Assembly (NCBI GenBank): GCA_965219875.1
Contig: CBDCOW010000001.1
Span: 930,001-994,000 of the forward strand
DNA: 64,000 nucleotides
From: DAOUKH01 sp965219875
GTDB lineage: Bacteria > Chloroflexota > Dehalococcoidia > SHYB01
Direction: 5' to 3'
In this document: piece by piece, positions 1 through 6,839 of the stretch
How positions within the stretch are numbered: the stretch's first letter is position 1
How the letters are laid out: every line of letters starts with the position of its first letter
Made by a program: the position numbers and the translations under genes
Notes under the pieces: model-generated
Database searches by the model: none
What the model was told of the DNA's origin: nothing
Seen by the model: the letters and a program-made list of their open reading frames with translations, nothing else

Positions 1-171
1 TATGACGACCACTCGGTCATGCGTCCGGTCGCCTTCTACGACCTCGATGGTCCCGCTTCGTACCAGATACCTACCGTTGTGGGTCTCCACGAGTTGCCCT
101 ATTCGATTGGAGAATCCAGCAAGCAACTCCGGGTCGGTGACTTCCATATCGGCGATCAAATACGCTGCCAT
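1..171 (-). CDS. DUF1330 family protein (3' end outside window)
   Basis: Only the first 57 codons are visible; the frame is open to the window edge. The translation begins MAAYLIADMEVTDPELL and later reads GRYLVRSG followed by IEVVEGD and RVVVI, the usual opening of DUF1330 proteins (small dimeric ferredoxin-like alpha/beta barrels of about 95 residues, function not established). The ATG has a purine-rich Shine-Dalgarno (GAGAGGTG) about 5 nt upstream. It diverges from the AAA ATPase gene to its right. Family assignment is from recalled consensus. Confidence 0.75.
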   Translation of the reverse strand, partial: MAAYLIADMEVTDPELLAGFSNRIGQLVETHNGRYLVRSGTIEVVEGDRTHDRVVVI

Positions 172-401
172 CTCGACACCTCTCTTCTGGCTTCCTTCTC
201 GAACCGCATACAGTCTCCTGCGGGAAAGTCAGTGCCATCCCATCCTGGAACCGAATCACGCAGGGCTTCATCGATTCCACCTTGCGCTGAACGCCCTCCC
301 TCCAGTAACGGTAGGCGCGGCGGCGAAAGCCGTAAAGCGCCCCGCCCGGCGCCGGACTGTCGTTGGGCGGGGCACGGACGACGGCCTACTCTGGGCCACG
401 T

Positions 402-450
402 GTGCAAATTGCAAGTAGTACTTTCCATTTGCACGGCCTGGTGCTATGTT
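402..450 (+). promoter_or_regulatory. Promoter with 8-bp inverted repeat for the DUF4143 ATPase
   Basis: A perfect inverted repeat, GTGCAAAT (402-409) and ATTTGCAC (427-434), flanks a 17-nt centre. The right arm overlaps the promoter: -35 TTTCCA (422-427), 17-nt spacer, extended -10 TGC-TATGTT with the hexamer at 445-450. The ATG at 457 lies 6 nt after the -10, so the mRNA may be nearly leaderless. The repeat placement suggests an operator for autoregulation; that is inference. Confidence 0.45.
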
Positions 451-456
451 GGAGTC

Positions 457-1635
457 ATGATCGAGCGCGAAATCACGCCCCGTCTGACGGCGCTGTTCAA
501 ACAGTACCCCTTCGTGACCGTGACCGGACCGCGGCAGTCCGGTAAGACCACGCTCTGCCGCGCCGCCTTTCCCGATCTTGCCTACGCCAACCTAGAGGCC
601 CCCGACCAGCGAGCCTTCGCCGAAGCGGACCCACGGGGGTTCCTCACGCAGCTCGGCGAGGGCGCCATCATTGACGAGATCCGGCATGTCCCCGCGCTCC
701 TGTCCTATCTGCAGGTCCTCGCCGACGAACGAGGCCGCAATGGCCTCTTCGTACTCACGGGCAGTGAGCAGTTCAGGCTCTCCAACGCCATCAACCAGTC
801 TCTGGCGGGGCGGACCGCGCTACTCCGCCTGCTGCCATTTTCTCTGGCGGAACGGCAAAGAACCGGCGCAAGCACTACAGTTGAGGACATTCTGTATTCG
901 GGATTCTATCCCCGGATTCTCGATCAGGGACTCGACCCGACACAAGCGCTCGGGGACTACTTCGAGACTTACGTCGAGCGCGACGTGCGCCGTTTGGGTG
1001 AGATCCGCAACCTTTCGAGCTTTCGGCGCTTCGTCCGCCTCTGCGCCGGGCGTGTCGGGCAACTCGTCAATCTGACCTCGCTGGGGTCGGACGCCGGCGT
1101 ATCCCACACGACAGCACGCGAGTGGCTTACGGTGTTGGAAGCGAGTTACGTCATCTTTCAACTCCAACCGTTTCACGCCAACATCCGAAAGCGTTTAGTC
1201 AAATCACCCAAGTTCTACTTCTACGACGTCGGGCTGGCCAGTTATCTCATCGGTATCGAACACACCGGACAGATCGCCACCCATCCCCTGCGCGGTGCCT
1301 TGTTCGAGAACGCGGTCGTCGCGGAGGCCCTCAAGCACCGTTTCAATCGGGGCCGCCAATCCAACCTCTCCTTTTTCCGCGCCGCGCGGGGCTTGGAGTG
1401 CGACCTGCTGTATGAGACCGGCCACGGCATCGGCGCCATTGAGATCAAGGCCGGCACCACCGTCGCCTCCGACTACTTCCACTCGCTCAACCGCGTCGCC
1501 GACCTTGTCCCCGGCATCACCGCGAAGGCCGTGGTCTACGGCGGCTCGGATCGTCAATCTCGAAGCGGCGGCGAGGTTGTTCCGCTGAGCGACCTCGCCA
1601 GCGTGCTGGAAGGGTTCGAGGGGGAGCCGTCGTAG
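457..1635 (+). CDS. AAA ATPase with C-terminal DUF4143 (COG1373 type)
   Basis: The protein has 392 residues. The N-terminal AAA domain carries a Walker A (GPRQSGKTT, about residues 24-32), an acidic Walker B-like IIDEIRHVP and a sensor-like LFVLTGSEQF. The C-terminal half has the DUF4143 signature pattern (DVGLASYLIG, GALFENAVVAEALKHR, FFRAARGLECDLLYE, IEIKAG) that resembles a PD-(D/E)XK nuclease-like fold. The family is scattered across bacteria and archaea, is often mobile, and has no settled role. The reading frame is open further upstream, but the ATG at 457 has GGAG six bases before it and begins MIEREITPRL, the family's usual start. It is monocistronic with its own promoter. Confidence 0.88.
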   Translation: MIEREITPRLTALFKQYPFVTVTGPRQSGKTTLCRAAFPDLAYANLEAPDQRAFAEADPRGFLTQLGEGAIIDEIRHVPALLSYLQVLADERGRNGLFVLTGSEQFRLSNAINQSLAGRTALLRLLPFSLAERQRTGASTTVEDILYSGFYPRILDQGLDPTQALGDYFETYVERDVRRLGEIRNLSSFRRFVRLCAGRVGQLVNLTSLGSDAGVSHTTAREWLTVLEASYVIFQLQPFHANIRKRLVKSPKFYFYDVGLASYLIGIEHTGQIATHPLRGALFENAVVAEALKHRFNRGRQSNLSFFRAARGLECDLLYETGHGIGAIEIKAGTTVASDYFHSLNRVADLVPGITAKAVVYGGSDRQSRSGGEVVPLSDLASVLEGFEGEPS

Positions 1636-1662
1636 GAGGCTGTCAGTTCGACCGAACGTTCC

Positions 1663-2067
1663 CTACCTCCGCCGCCACCACGCCACGCCCGTGAGGGCGG
1701 CGGAGAAGCCGAACATGGCGATGCCGAGGGGGACGTGGAGGGCGGAGAACCAGCGGTAGTCGACGGTGCCTTCGCCGAGGGATTGCTGGACGGTCCAGAG
1801 GACGGCGAGGGCGGCGGTGGCGGGGACGATGCGGGAGGCGGGGTCGAAGCCGGCGCGGAGGGCGGCGGGGAGGATGAAGAGGAGGACGACGGCGAAGGAG
1901 ATGCGCCCGAGCCAGAGGTGGATGTCGAGCATGGTGGCGCCGCCGCCGGAGTAGAAGCCGCCGAATAGGAAGCCCTGGAGCAGGACGATGAGCGGCGTGA
2001 GGGTAATGAGGAGGCGGTAGGTCTTGGCGGCCGTGGGGCGCCGCACGGGGTGTTGGGTCTGGGTCAA
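1663..2067 (-). CDS. Small four-helix membrane protein (DUF6220-like)
   Basis: The protein has 134 residues and four likely membrane helices: ITLTPLIVLLQGFLFGG, a second around LWLGRISFAVVLLFILPA, a third around PATAALAVLWTVQQSLG and a last around VPLGIAMFGFSAALTGVA. It ends in WWRRR. The hydrophobic pattern and conserved histidines (DIHLWLGR, SALHVPLG) resemble DUF6220, a family of small membrane proteins of unknown function. I chose the TTG start because GGAGGAA lies six bases before it. The upstream open frame is low-complexity and has no signal. It converges with the ATPase gene, about 27 bp apart. Confidence 0.6.
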   Translation of the reverse strand: MTQTQHPVRRPTAAKTYRLLITLTPLIVLLQGFLFGGFYSGGGATMLDIHLWLGRISFAVVLLFILPAALRAGFDPASRIVPATAALAVLWTVQQSLGEGTVDYRWFSALHVPLGIAMFGFSAALTGVAWWRRR

Positions 2068-2386
2068 GGAGATTCCTCCAGGGTCGTTGGGTCTGCGGCG
2101 GGGCGGGTGTTGGGATAGCGAGCTTCGGGGGATTCGGCTGCGGACGCGCGTGTCAGTGCGGGCATCCCCTAGTCTCCCGAAGAAGGGTATTGCACCACTA
2201 CTAGGTTCCGGCCCAAGAAGAGGCTCGGTGTCCCAAAGGTTGACTGCTTGACTGTTGGTCCTGAGGCTGCGCCAGCAGGCACGAGTGGCTAATCTTGACC
2301 GGGGTGGGGCGGCGGCCCACGACGGCCCAACATGGGGTAGTTTCACTGGAGGGGCGGCATTACGATGCGGCCCAAGGAGGTCTCGC
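2068..2386. other. Intergenic region between divergent membrane-protein genes
   Basis: About 320 bp without a supported gene. It must hold the promoters for the leftward DUF6220-like gene and the rightward membrane protein. I see no convincing -35/-10 pair, no long inverted repeat and no copy of the interspersed repeats found elsewhere in the window. Confidence 0.4.
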
Positions 2387-2884
2387 ATGGAACTCTCGCC
2401 CAAAGACCTGTACGCTCAGATGGTGCCGGCGCCTTATGATTGGATGCTCCGGCGCCTGGAGGCCGCCGAAGCTCGGCTCCAGCACCTCCTGACACTCGCC
2501 CCAACGATCGCGCTCGCGATCGCGCTGGCGACCGCGGCGATTGCGGGACCCGGGAATGTCAAGGCAAACTGGCTCGGGGGTACCGCACTCGGCATCCTCG
2601 CGCTCGCCATGCTGTTCGGTGGCTACGCAAGATCCTATGGTTTCGTGCAGCTCCTGAACTTCAGCGAGCTCAAACGGTCTCGCATCGACCGGGCCAACCC
2701 GAACAAGGTCAAGTGGAACGCAATCGACAGGGCGGGAAAGGCCCTCAAGGCCAACCTTGACCTTGTACGCCGAAAGGCGAGATACGCCGATTACATGAGC
2801 GGGATGCTCTTTGCCGGCGCGAGTTTCGGCATAGCGTGGGCGGTGTCTGTGATCGGGGGAGCTAGTCCCCCTTGTCCATCTTAG
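2387..2884 (+). CDS. Hypothetical membrane protein, three predicted helices
   Basis: The protein has 165 residues, starting MELSPKDLYAQMVPAP. A strong Shine-Dalgarno (AAGGAGGT) sits just before the ATG, which rules out the earlier in-frame start. Hydrophobic segments lie at roughly residues 33-55, 66-86 and 138-158. Between them is a basic stretch rich in Lys/Arg (around residues 95-135) that is probably cytoplasmic. I do not recognise the family; the length and topology are not diagnostic. Its 3' end overlaps a possible antisense small ORF by 23 bp. Confidence 0.6.
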   Translation: MELSPKDLYAQMVPAPYDWMLRRLEAAEARLQHLLTLAPTIALAIALATAAIAGPGNVKANWLGGTALGILALAMLFGGYARSYGFVQLLNFSELKRSRIDRANPNKVKWNAIDRAGKALKANLDLVRRKARYADYMSGMLFAGASFGIAWAVSVIGGASPPCPS

Positions 2885-3104
2885 AGCCGATGTTCTCCGG
2901 CGGCGGTTCAGAAGGCTTGCCGTCACCGGCGTCAGCCGCATCCTCGACGCGGACCTCTGTGATCTCCGGCTGCGCCCCGAGTTGGACCTCTTTCTCGTCG
3001 GACTGCCTCTCTCTATCGCTAGGCACAACGCCTTCCTTTCGTTCATCCTTAAGCTGGGAAAATTGTACGCTCGGAGGCGCCGTTATGTCTAGCGCAGCAC
3101 ACAC
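2862..3104 (-). CDS. Possible small acidic, disordered protein
   Basis: An 80-codon frame from a GTG, rich in Glu, Asp, Lys and Pro, with no hydrophobic core. It would be an intrinsically disordered protein if made. It overlaps the 3' end of the plus-strand membrane protein, has no clear Shine-Dalgarno and resembles nothing I recognise. The codon pattern is not obviously that of a shadow frame, so I list it at low confidence. Confidence 0.25.
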   Translation of the reverse strand: MCAALDITAPPSVQFSQLKDERKEGVVPSDRERQSDEKEVQLGAQPEITEVRVEDAADAGDGKPSEPPPENIGSKMDKGD

Positions 3105-3160
3105 CGGCGGTTGGCGCGGGGCCCCTCATCTCAATCTTCTCCCGTGGGGAGAAGAGGCCG

Positions 3161-3206
3161 GAGGGCGCGCCCTCTCTTGGTCTCCCCCACAGGGGGAGAG
3201 GTTTGG
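3161..3206. repeat. Interspersed repeat, module R2 copy 1
   Basis: Inverted-orientation copy of the module ending GGGCGCGCGC in other places. It contains CCCTCTCTTGGTCTCCCCC followed by AGGGGGAGAGG, a near-palindrome. The same module recurs near 3861, 21346, 22711, 40521 and 45961, always between genes or at a gene junction. Confidence 0.6.
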
Positions 3207-3226
3207 ATAGTGACCTCCCGGCTGGG

Positions 3227-4858
3227 CTAGGCAACGGTCTCTCCCGTGCTGGGGCGGCGCGTTTCGGGCTCCGCGGCTTGGGCGGCGTCGTCGAGGAGGC
3301 GGGCGGCCCGGTCTTCGAGGGCGAGGGCTTGGGCGGCGGCGCGGCCTTGGGGGCTCATCTTACGCCAGGTGCTTGCCAGCACCTCGACCATGCGGGCGTC
3401 GTCGTCGAGTTGGCCGGCGAAGTCGGCGAGCTGGGTCTCCATGAAGACGAGGCAGAGGGCGTCTTCCATGGCCTGGGCGTCGGGGTCGCGTCCGAGGCCA
3501 CGCTTGCGCACCAAGTCTTGGGCGCGCTTGACCTCGGCGGCGGCGTAGCCGACGTCGGCCATGATCTCGCCGAGGGCGTCGGCGTGGAAGCGCTGGAGCG
3601 TGGCGCGCCATCGAAGGTAGCCCTCGCGCCCGGCGGGGAAGGAGTCGCGGGGCCGCTCCCAGCGCCGGATGTGGTGGGCACGGGCGGCGAGCAGAAGCGG
3701 CTCGTTGGCGTCGGGGCGCAGGGCCCGCACCCAGCGGGTCATCATCTCGGCGTGGGCGGCCTCTTTGGGGCGGGGGACGCCGCCGACGTCGAGAGTGTTG
3801 GGGTCGACGGCGTTGGCCTCGTCGATGCGGCGGATGGCGTCGTCGTAGCGGGGGGTCATGTGCCCTCTCTCAGTCTCTCCCAGGGGGAGAGAGGCTTGCG
3901 GTGGGGCCCAGCCGGCGGATTGGACTTCGCGGGCGACGACGGCGGCGAGGGCATCGATGAAGGGCGGCCAGGCGTTGAAGGTCTCGATGCGGGAGAGGGC
4001 CAGGCCCGCCTCGGTGGCCTGTTCGGCCGCCGCCACGTCGATGTCGTAGAGGACTTCGAGGTGGTCGGAGAGGAACTGGACGGGGACGATGAGGACGCGG
4101 TCGTGGCCCGCGTCGTGGAGGCCGGGGAAGAGATCCTTGATGTCGGGCTTGAGCCATTCGACGGGCTGGTGTCCGGCGCTCTGGTAGGCGAGCCGCCAGC
4201 GGTCGTCGGCCAGGCCGCAGCGCTCCGCGGCGAGGCGCGCCGTCTCTTCGAGCATATCGATGTAGCCGGGCTCGCGGTCGACAACGGCCTTGGGCATGCT
4301 GTGGGCCGTCATCAGGACCGGGACGCGGTCCCGGTCTTCGCTGGGAAGGCGTTCCAGAGCCTGGGTGACGCGGCGGACCAGCGCGTCGATGAAGGCGGGC
4401 AGCGTGTGCCAGGAGCCGGCGACCCGCAGCTCAGCGTCGTCGGGCAGCGACTCCTTGGCGGCGTCGACGGCGGCGAGATAGCCGCCCATGATGATGGGCG
4501 AGTATTGGGGCGAGAGGATGAGGCAGACGGTCCGCCGGACTCCCTCATCGGCGAGCTCTTCTAGGGCTTCGGCGATGAAGGGCGGCGCGTTCCGCATGCC
4601 CACGGCGACGCGGTAGGCACCGGGACGCTCCCGGTTGAGGCGCGTTTCGAGGGCCTCGGCCTGCTCCCGGGTGATACGGGTCAGCGGCGATCCGCCGATG
4701 ACGCGGTAGCGCCGCTGCATCTCCTCGACGACCTCGCCGGGCGCGGGGGCGCCGCGGATGCGTTCAAGGTAGGCGGGCACGTCGTCGGTGGTGGCCGCCG
4801 AGCCGAAGCTCATGAGGACGACGCCGATCGGCGCGCCGTTCCCGCCGCCGCTCGTCAC
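3227..4858 (-). CDS. hemH: Ferrochelatase (HemH/CpfC) fused in frame to a DUF4202 domain
   Basis: The frame of 543 residues holds two proteins. Residues 1-318 are a ferrochelatase, which inserts Fe2+ into the porphyrin ring. Visible motifs are MTAHSMP with the conserved His, YQSAGHQPVEWLKPDI, and FLSDHLEVLYDID with the conserved Glu; the style is that of coproporphyrin (monoderm-type) enzymes. Residues 334-525 are a complete DUF4202 domain (DAIRRIDEANAVDPN, AARAHHIRRWERPR, YLRWRATLQRFHADA, CLVFMETQLADFA). The 15-residue join is translated from an interspersed repeat. The DUF4202 Met codon at 3859-3857 has its own Shine-Dalgarno-like GAGAGAGG, so independent initiation is possible. It starts with GTG overlapping the hemE stop (GTGA). 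Confidence 0.85.
   Translation of the reverse strand: MTSGGGNGAPIGVVLMSFGSAATTDDVPAYLERIRGAPAPGEVVEEMQRRYRVIGGSPLTRITREQAEALETRLNRERPGAYRVAVGMRNAPPFIAEALEELADEGVRRTVCLILSPQYSPIIMGGYLAAVDAAKESLPDDAELRVAGSWHTLPAFIDALVRRVTQALERLPSEDRDRVPVLMTAHSMPKAVVDREPGYIDMLEETARLAAERCGLADDRWRLAYQSAGHQPVEWLKPDIKDLFPGLHDAGHDRVLIVPVQFLSDHLEVLYDIDVAAAEQATEAGLALSRIETFNAWPPFIDALAAVVAREVQSAGWAPPQASLPLGETERGHMTPRYDDAIRRIDEANAVDPNTLDVGGVPRPKEAAHAEMMTRWVRALRPDANEPLLLAARAHHIRRWERPRDSFPAGREGYLRWRATLQRFHADALGEIMADVGYAAAEVKRAQDLVRKRGLGRDPDAQAMEDALCLVFMETQLADFAGQLDDDARMVEVLASTWRKMSPQGRAAAQALALEDRAARLLDDAAQAAEPETRRPSTGETVA
3861..3894. repeat. R2 repeat copy forming the HemH-DUF4202 junction
   Basis: The module CCCTCTCTCAGTCTC plus CCAGGGGGAGAGAGG lies inside the fused reading frame and is translated (on the minus strand) as the segment around PLGETERGH. 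It matches copies at 3161-3206 and 40521-40567 that lie between genes. An intergenic repeat has therefore become protein-coding or has provided the ribosome-binding site for DUF4202. Confidence 0.6.
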
Positions 4859-5904
4859 CGGCGGCTCTCCTCGTGCACCAGATCGACGATGCGCTTGAGG
4901 TCGTCGGGGTTGGTGTCGGGGAGGACGCCATGGCCGAGGTTGAAGACGTGGCCGGGGCGTCCGCCGGCGCGGCGCAGCACGTCGCGGACGCCGTCGCGTA
5001 TGGTCTCCCAGGGCGCGAGGAGAAGGACGGGGTCGAGGTTGCCCTGCACCCCCTTGTCGTAGCCGATCCGGGCCCAGGCAGTGTCGAGATCGACACGCCA
5101 GTCGAGGCTCATGATGTCGCTGCCCGCGTCGCGCATCAGGTCGAGCAGCGACGCGTTCCCCGTGCCGAAGTGGACCGAGGGCACGCCGGTGTCGCGGAGG
5201 GCGTCGAAGATGCGGGTCACGTAGGGCAGCACCGACCTCTCGTACTGCCCCGGACTGAGGACGCCGACCCAGCTATCGAAGATCTGGATGACCTCGGCGC
5301 CGGCGGCGACCTGCTCGCGGAGGTAGCGGACGACCACTTGCGTGGTCTTCTCCATCAACGTGGCCCAGAGGTCGGGGCGGGCGAGCATGAGGCCCTTGGC
5401 TTTGTCATAGTTGCGGGAGGGACGACCCTCGATCATGTAGCAGGCGAGGGTGAAGGGAGAGCCGGAGAAGCCCACGAGGGCGGCGCGGCCATCGAGCTGC
5501 CGGTCGATCAGGCGGATGGCGTCGAAGAGGTAGGGCGTCGCCTCGGCGGCGTCGATGACGCGGATGGCGTCGATCTGGGCCTCGGTGCGTATGGGGTCGT
5601 GGATGATGGGGCCGGTGTCGGGCTCGATGTGGAAGGGAATGCCCATGCCCTCGAGGGGGAGCATGATATCAGCGAACATCACCGCGGCGTCGACGCCGAG
5701 CCGGTCGACGGGAAGGAGCGTGACCTGGGCGCAGAGCTCGGGGGTCTTGGCGATCGTCAGGATCTCGTACTTCTTGCGGAGGTCGCGGTACTCCTGGAAG
5801 CAGCGCCCCGCCTGGCGCATGAACCACACCGGTGTGGCGTCCACCTCGCGCAGGCGGCACGCGTCGAGCATGCGCCGCGAGCCCGCCGTGGAATCCGATG
5901 TCAT
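4855..5904 (-). CDS. hemE: Uroporphyrinogen decarboxylase
   Basis: This 349-residue enzyme removes the four acetate carboxyls of uroporphyrinogen III to give coproporphyrinogen III. It carries both family signatures: PVWFMRQAGR at residues 25-34 and GFSGSPFTLACYMIEG. Also present are the catalytic-site Asp79 in FADIM and the C-terminal GHGVLPDTNPDD. The frame is open upstream to 6102, but the ATG used here has GAGGAGGGGG eight bases before it and gives the standard length. It is first in a two-gene operon with hemH (4-bp overlap). A possible -10 (TACAAT) lies 40 bp upstream. Confidence 0.95.
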   Translation of the reverse strand: MTSDSTAGSRRMLDACRLREVDATPVWFMRQAGRCFQEYRDLRKKYEILTIAKTPELCAQVTLLPVDRLGVDAAVMFADIMLPLEGMGIPFHIEPDTGPIIHDPIRTEAQIDAIRVIDAAEATPYLFDAIRLIDRQLDGRAALVGFSGSPFTLACYMIEGRPSRNYDKAKGLMLARPDLWATLMEKTTQVVVRYLREQVAAGAEVIQIFDSWVGVLSPGQYERSVLPYVTRIFDALRDTGVPSVHFGTGNASLLDLMRDAGSDIMSLDWRVDLDTAWARIGYDKGVQGNLDPVLLLAPWETIRDGVRDVLRRAGGRPGHVFNLGHGVLPDTNPDDLKRIVDLVHEESRR

Positions 5905-6004
5905 CGTGGCGTCCCCCTCCTCAAGGCCTGCCGCAGGCCGCGGCCCATTGTAGTGCAATGTAGCGCACGGGGCGCAGGGAGTGGGGGAGGAGCGAGGAAC
6001 CGCT

Positions 6005-6036
6005 GTTTGCACTAGAGTGATATCACTGATAGTATC
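6005..6036 (+). promoter_or_regulatory. hicAB promoter with palindromic operator
   Basis: A perfect 12-bp palindrome, AGTGATATCACT (6016-6027), lies between a -35-like TTTGCA (about 6005) and a -10-like TAGTAT with an 18-nt spacer. An operator in the spacer fits repression by the HicB antitoxin, whose C-terminus is a ribbon-helix-helix DNA-binding domain. The operator role is inference from position and symmetry. Confidence 0.55.
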
Positions 6037-6056
6037 GTGCTCCGCACGCTCCCAAC

Positions 6057-6305
6057 GTGTCACAGAAACAGAAAAGACTGGCCCGGGCGAGAGACAATCC
6101 AAGAGGACTGCGGTTCGAAGAACTCCTGCAACTCTACAGGGATTGGGGATTCGTGGTCGAGCCGAGCGGGAGGGGAAGCCACTACAAAGCTCAACTTCCG
6201 GGAACTCCCGTTAGGACTAGGGTTCTCACACGCTCGAACCCCGTGAAAAGTATCTATGTCAGGCAGGCGGTGGAGGCGATTGAAGAGGCTCAGGCGTTGT
6301 CTTGA
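6057..6305 (+). CDS. hicA: HicA-type mRNA interferase toxin
   Basis: The protein has 82 residues with the dsRBD-like HicA pattern: FEELLQLYRDWGFVV, then EPSGRGSHYKAQLPG (catalytic His region, GSHY where many have GSHH), then RTRVLTRSNPVKSIYVRQAVEAIEEA. HicA toxins cleave mRNA and are neutralised by HicB. The start is GTG, just downstream of the palindromic operator; no strong Shine-Dalgarno is visible. The antitoxin gene follows after 21 bp. The pair is among the few genes here with lower GC, consistent with a mobile toxin-antitoxin cassette. Confidence 0.85.
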   Translation: MSQKQKRLARARDNPRGLRFEELLQLYRDWGFVVEPSGRGSHYKAQLPGTPVRTRVLTRSNPVKSIYVRQAVEAIEEAQALS

Positions 6306-6326
6306 GGCGGGAAGGATCTCTCTACA

Positions 6327-6755
6327 ATGAGCGGTGATCTTGCGTATTACACAGCACTGCGCTATCCGGTGCTCCTGACCCTGGTATCGGACGACGACGA
6401 GGATTACTGGGCGGCTGAGTTCCCAGACTTGCCCGGCTGCCTTGCGGATGGACAGACTCCAGACGAGGCCGTCGAGAACGCGACGGTCGCTAAGGACATT
6501 TGGATCGAAGCCGAACTCGACGCAGGAAGGGCAGTCCCCGAACCGGCAGGTGACCGCGACTACAGCGGGCGATTTGTCGTGCGGATGCCCCGCTCCCTCC
6601 ATCGCCGCTTGGCCGTGACGGCGCAGAGGGAAGGCGTCAGCCTGAATCAACAGGTAGTGTCGAGACTCGCGGAAACAAGTGCCGCGGCGGAATCAACCCC
6701 GCGGCAGTCCACGTCGCCGCGGCGATACACCAGGAGGACCGCGAAGTCGTCCTAG
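6327..6755 (+). CDS. hicB: HicB-type antitoxin with C-terminal ribbon-helix-helix
   Basis: The protein has 142 residues. The N-terminal part is the degenerate RNase H-like HicB fold (YWAAEFPDLPGCLADGQTPDEAVENA). The C-terminal part, residues 84-115, reads FVVRMPRSLHRRLAVTA then EGVSLNQQVVSRLAE, an Arc/MetJ-type ribbon-helix-helix DNA-binding domain. It should bind HicA and repress the operon through the upstream palindrome. The tail is basic and low-complexity. Gene order hicA-hicB is the common one. Confidence 0.88.
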   Translation: MSGDLAYYTALRYPVLLTLVSDDDEDYWAAEFPDLPGCLADGQTPDEAVENATVAKDIWIEAELDAGRAVPEPAGDRDYSGRFVVRMPRSLHRRLAVTAQREGVSLNQQVVSRLAETSAAAESTPRQSTSPRRYTRRTAKSS

Positions 6756-6824
6756 CCCGTGGGGTTGGGCCGACTTCACACGAAAGGGCCCTCGCAAACA
6801 AGGTACTTCCCCGCGCCGCGCGCG

Positions 6825-6833
6825 TGGTATCCT
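6825..6833 (+). promoter_or_regulatory. Extended -10 promoter for a leaderless amidohydrolase gene
   Basis: TGG-TATCCT with the hexamer at 6828-6833. The ATG at 6840 is 6 nt further on, where transcription would be expected to start, and no Shine-Dalgarno is visible. The -35 is weak. Confidence 0.4.
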
Positions 6834-6839
6834 GCGGCC

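Noticed and set aside
3203..4564. Long plus-strand open frame (453 codons) opposite hemH
   Set aside because: Gly/Val/Asp-rich shadow of the hemH-DUF4202 gene; GC-rich codons leave the opposite frame open.
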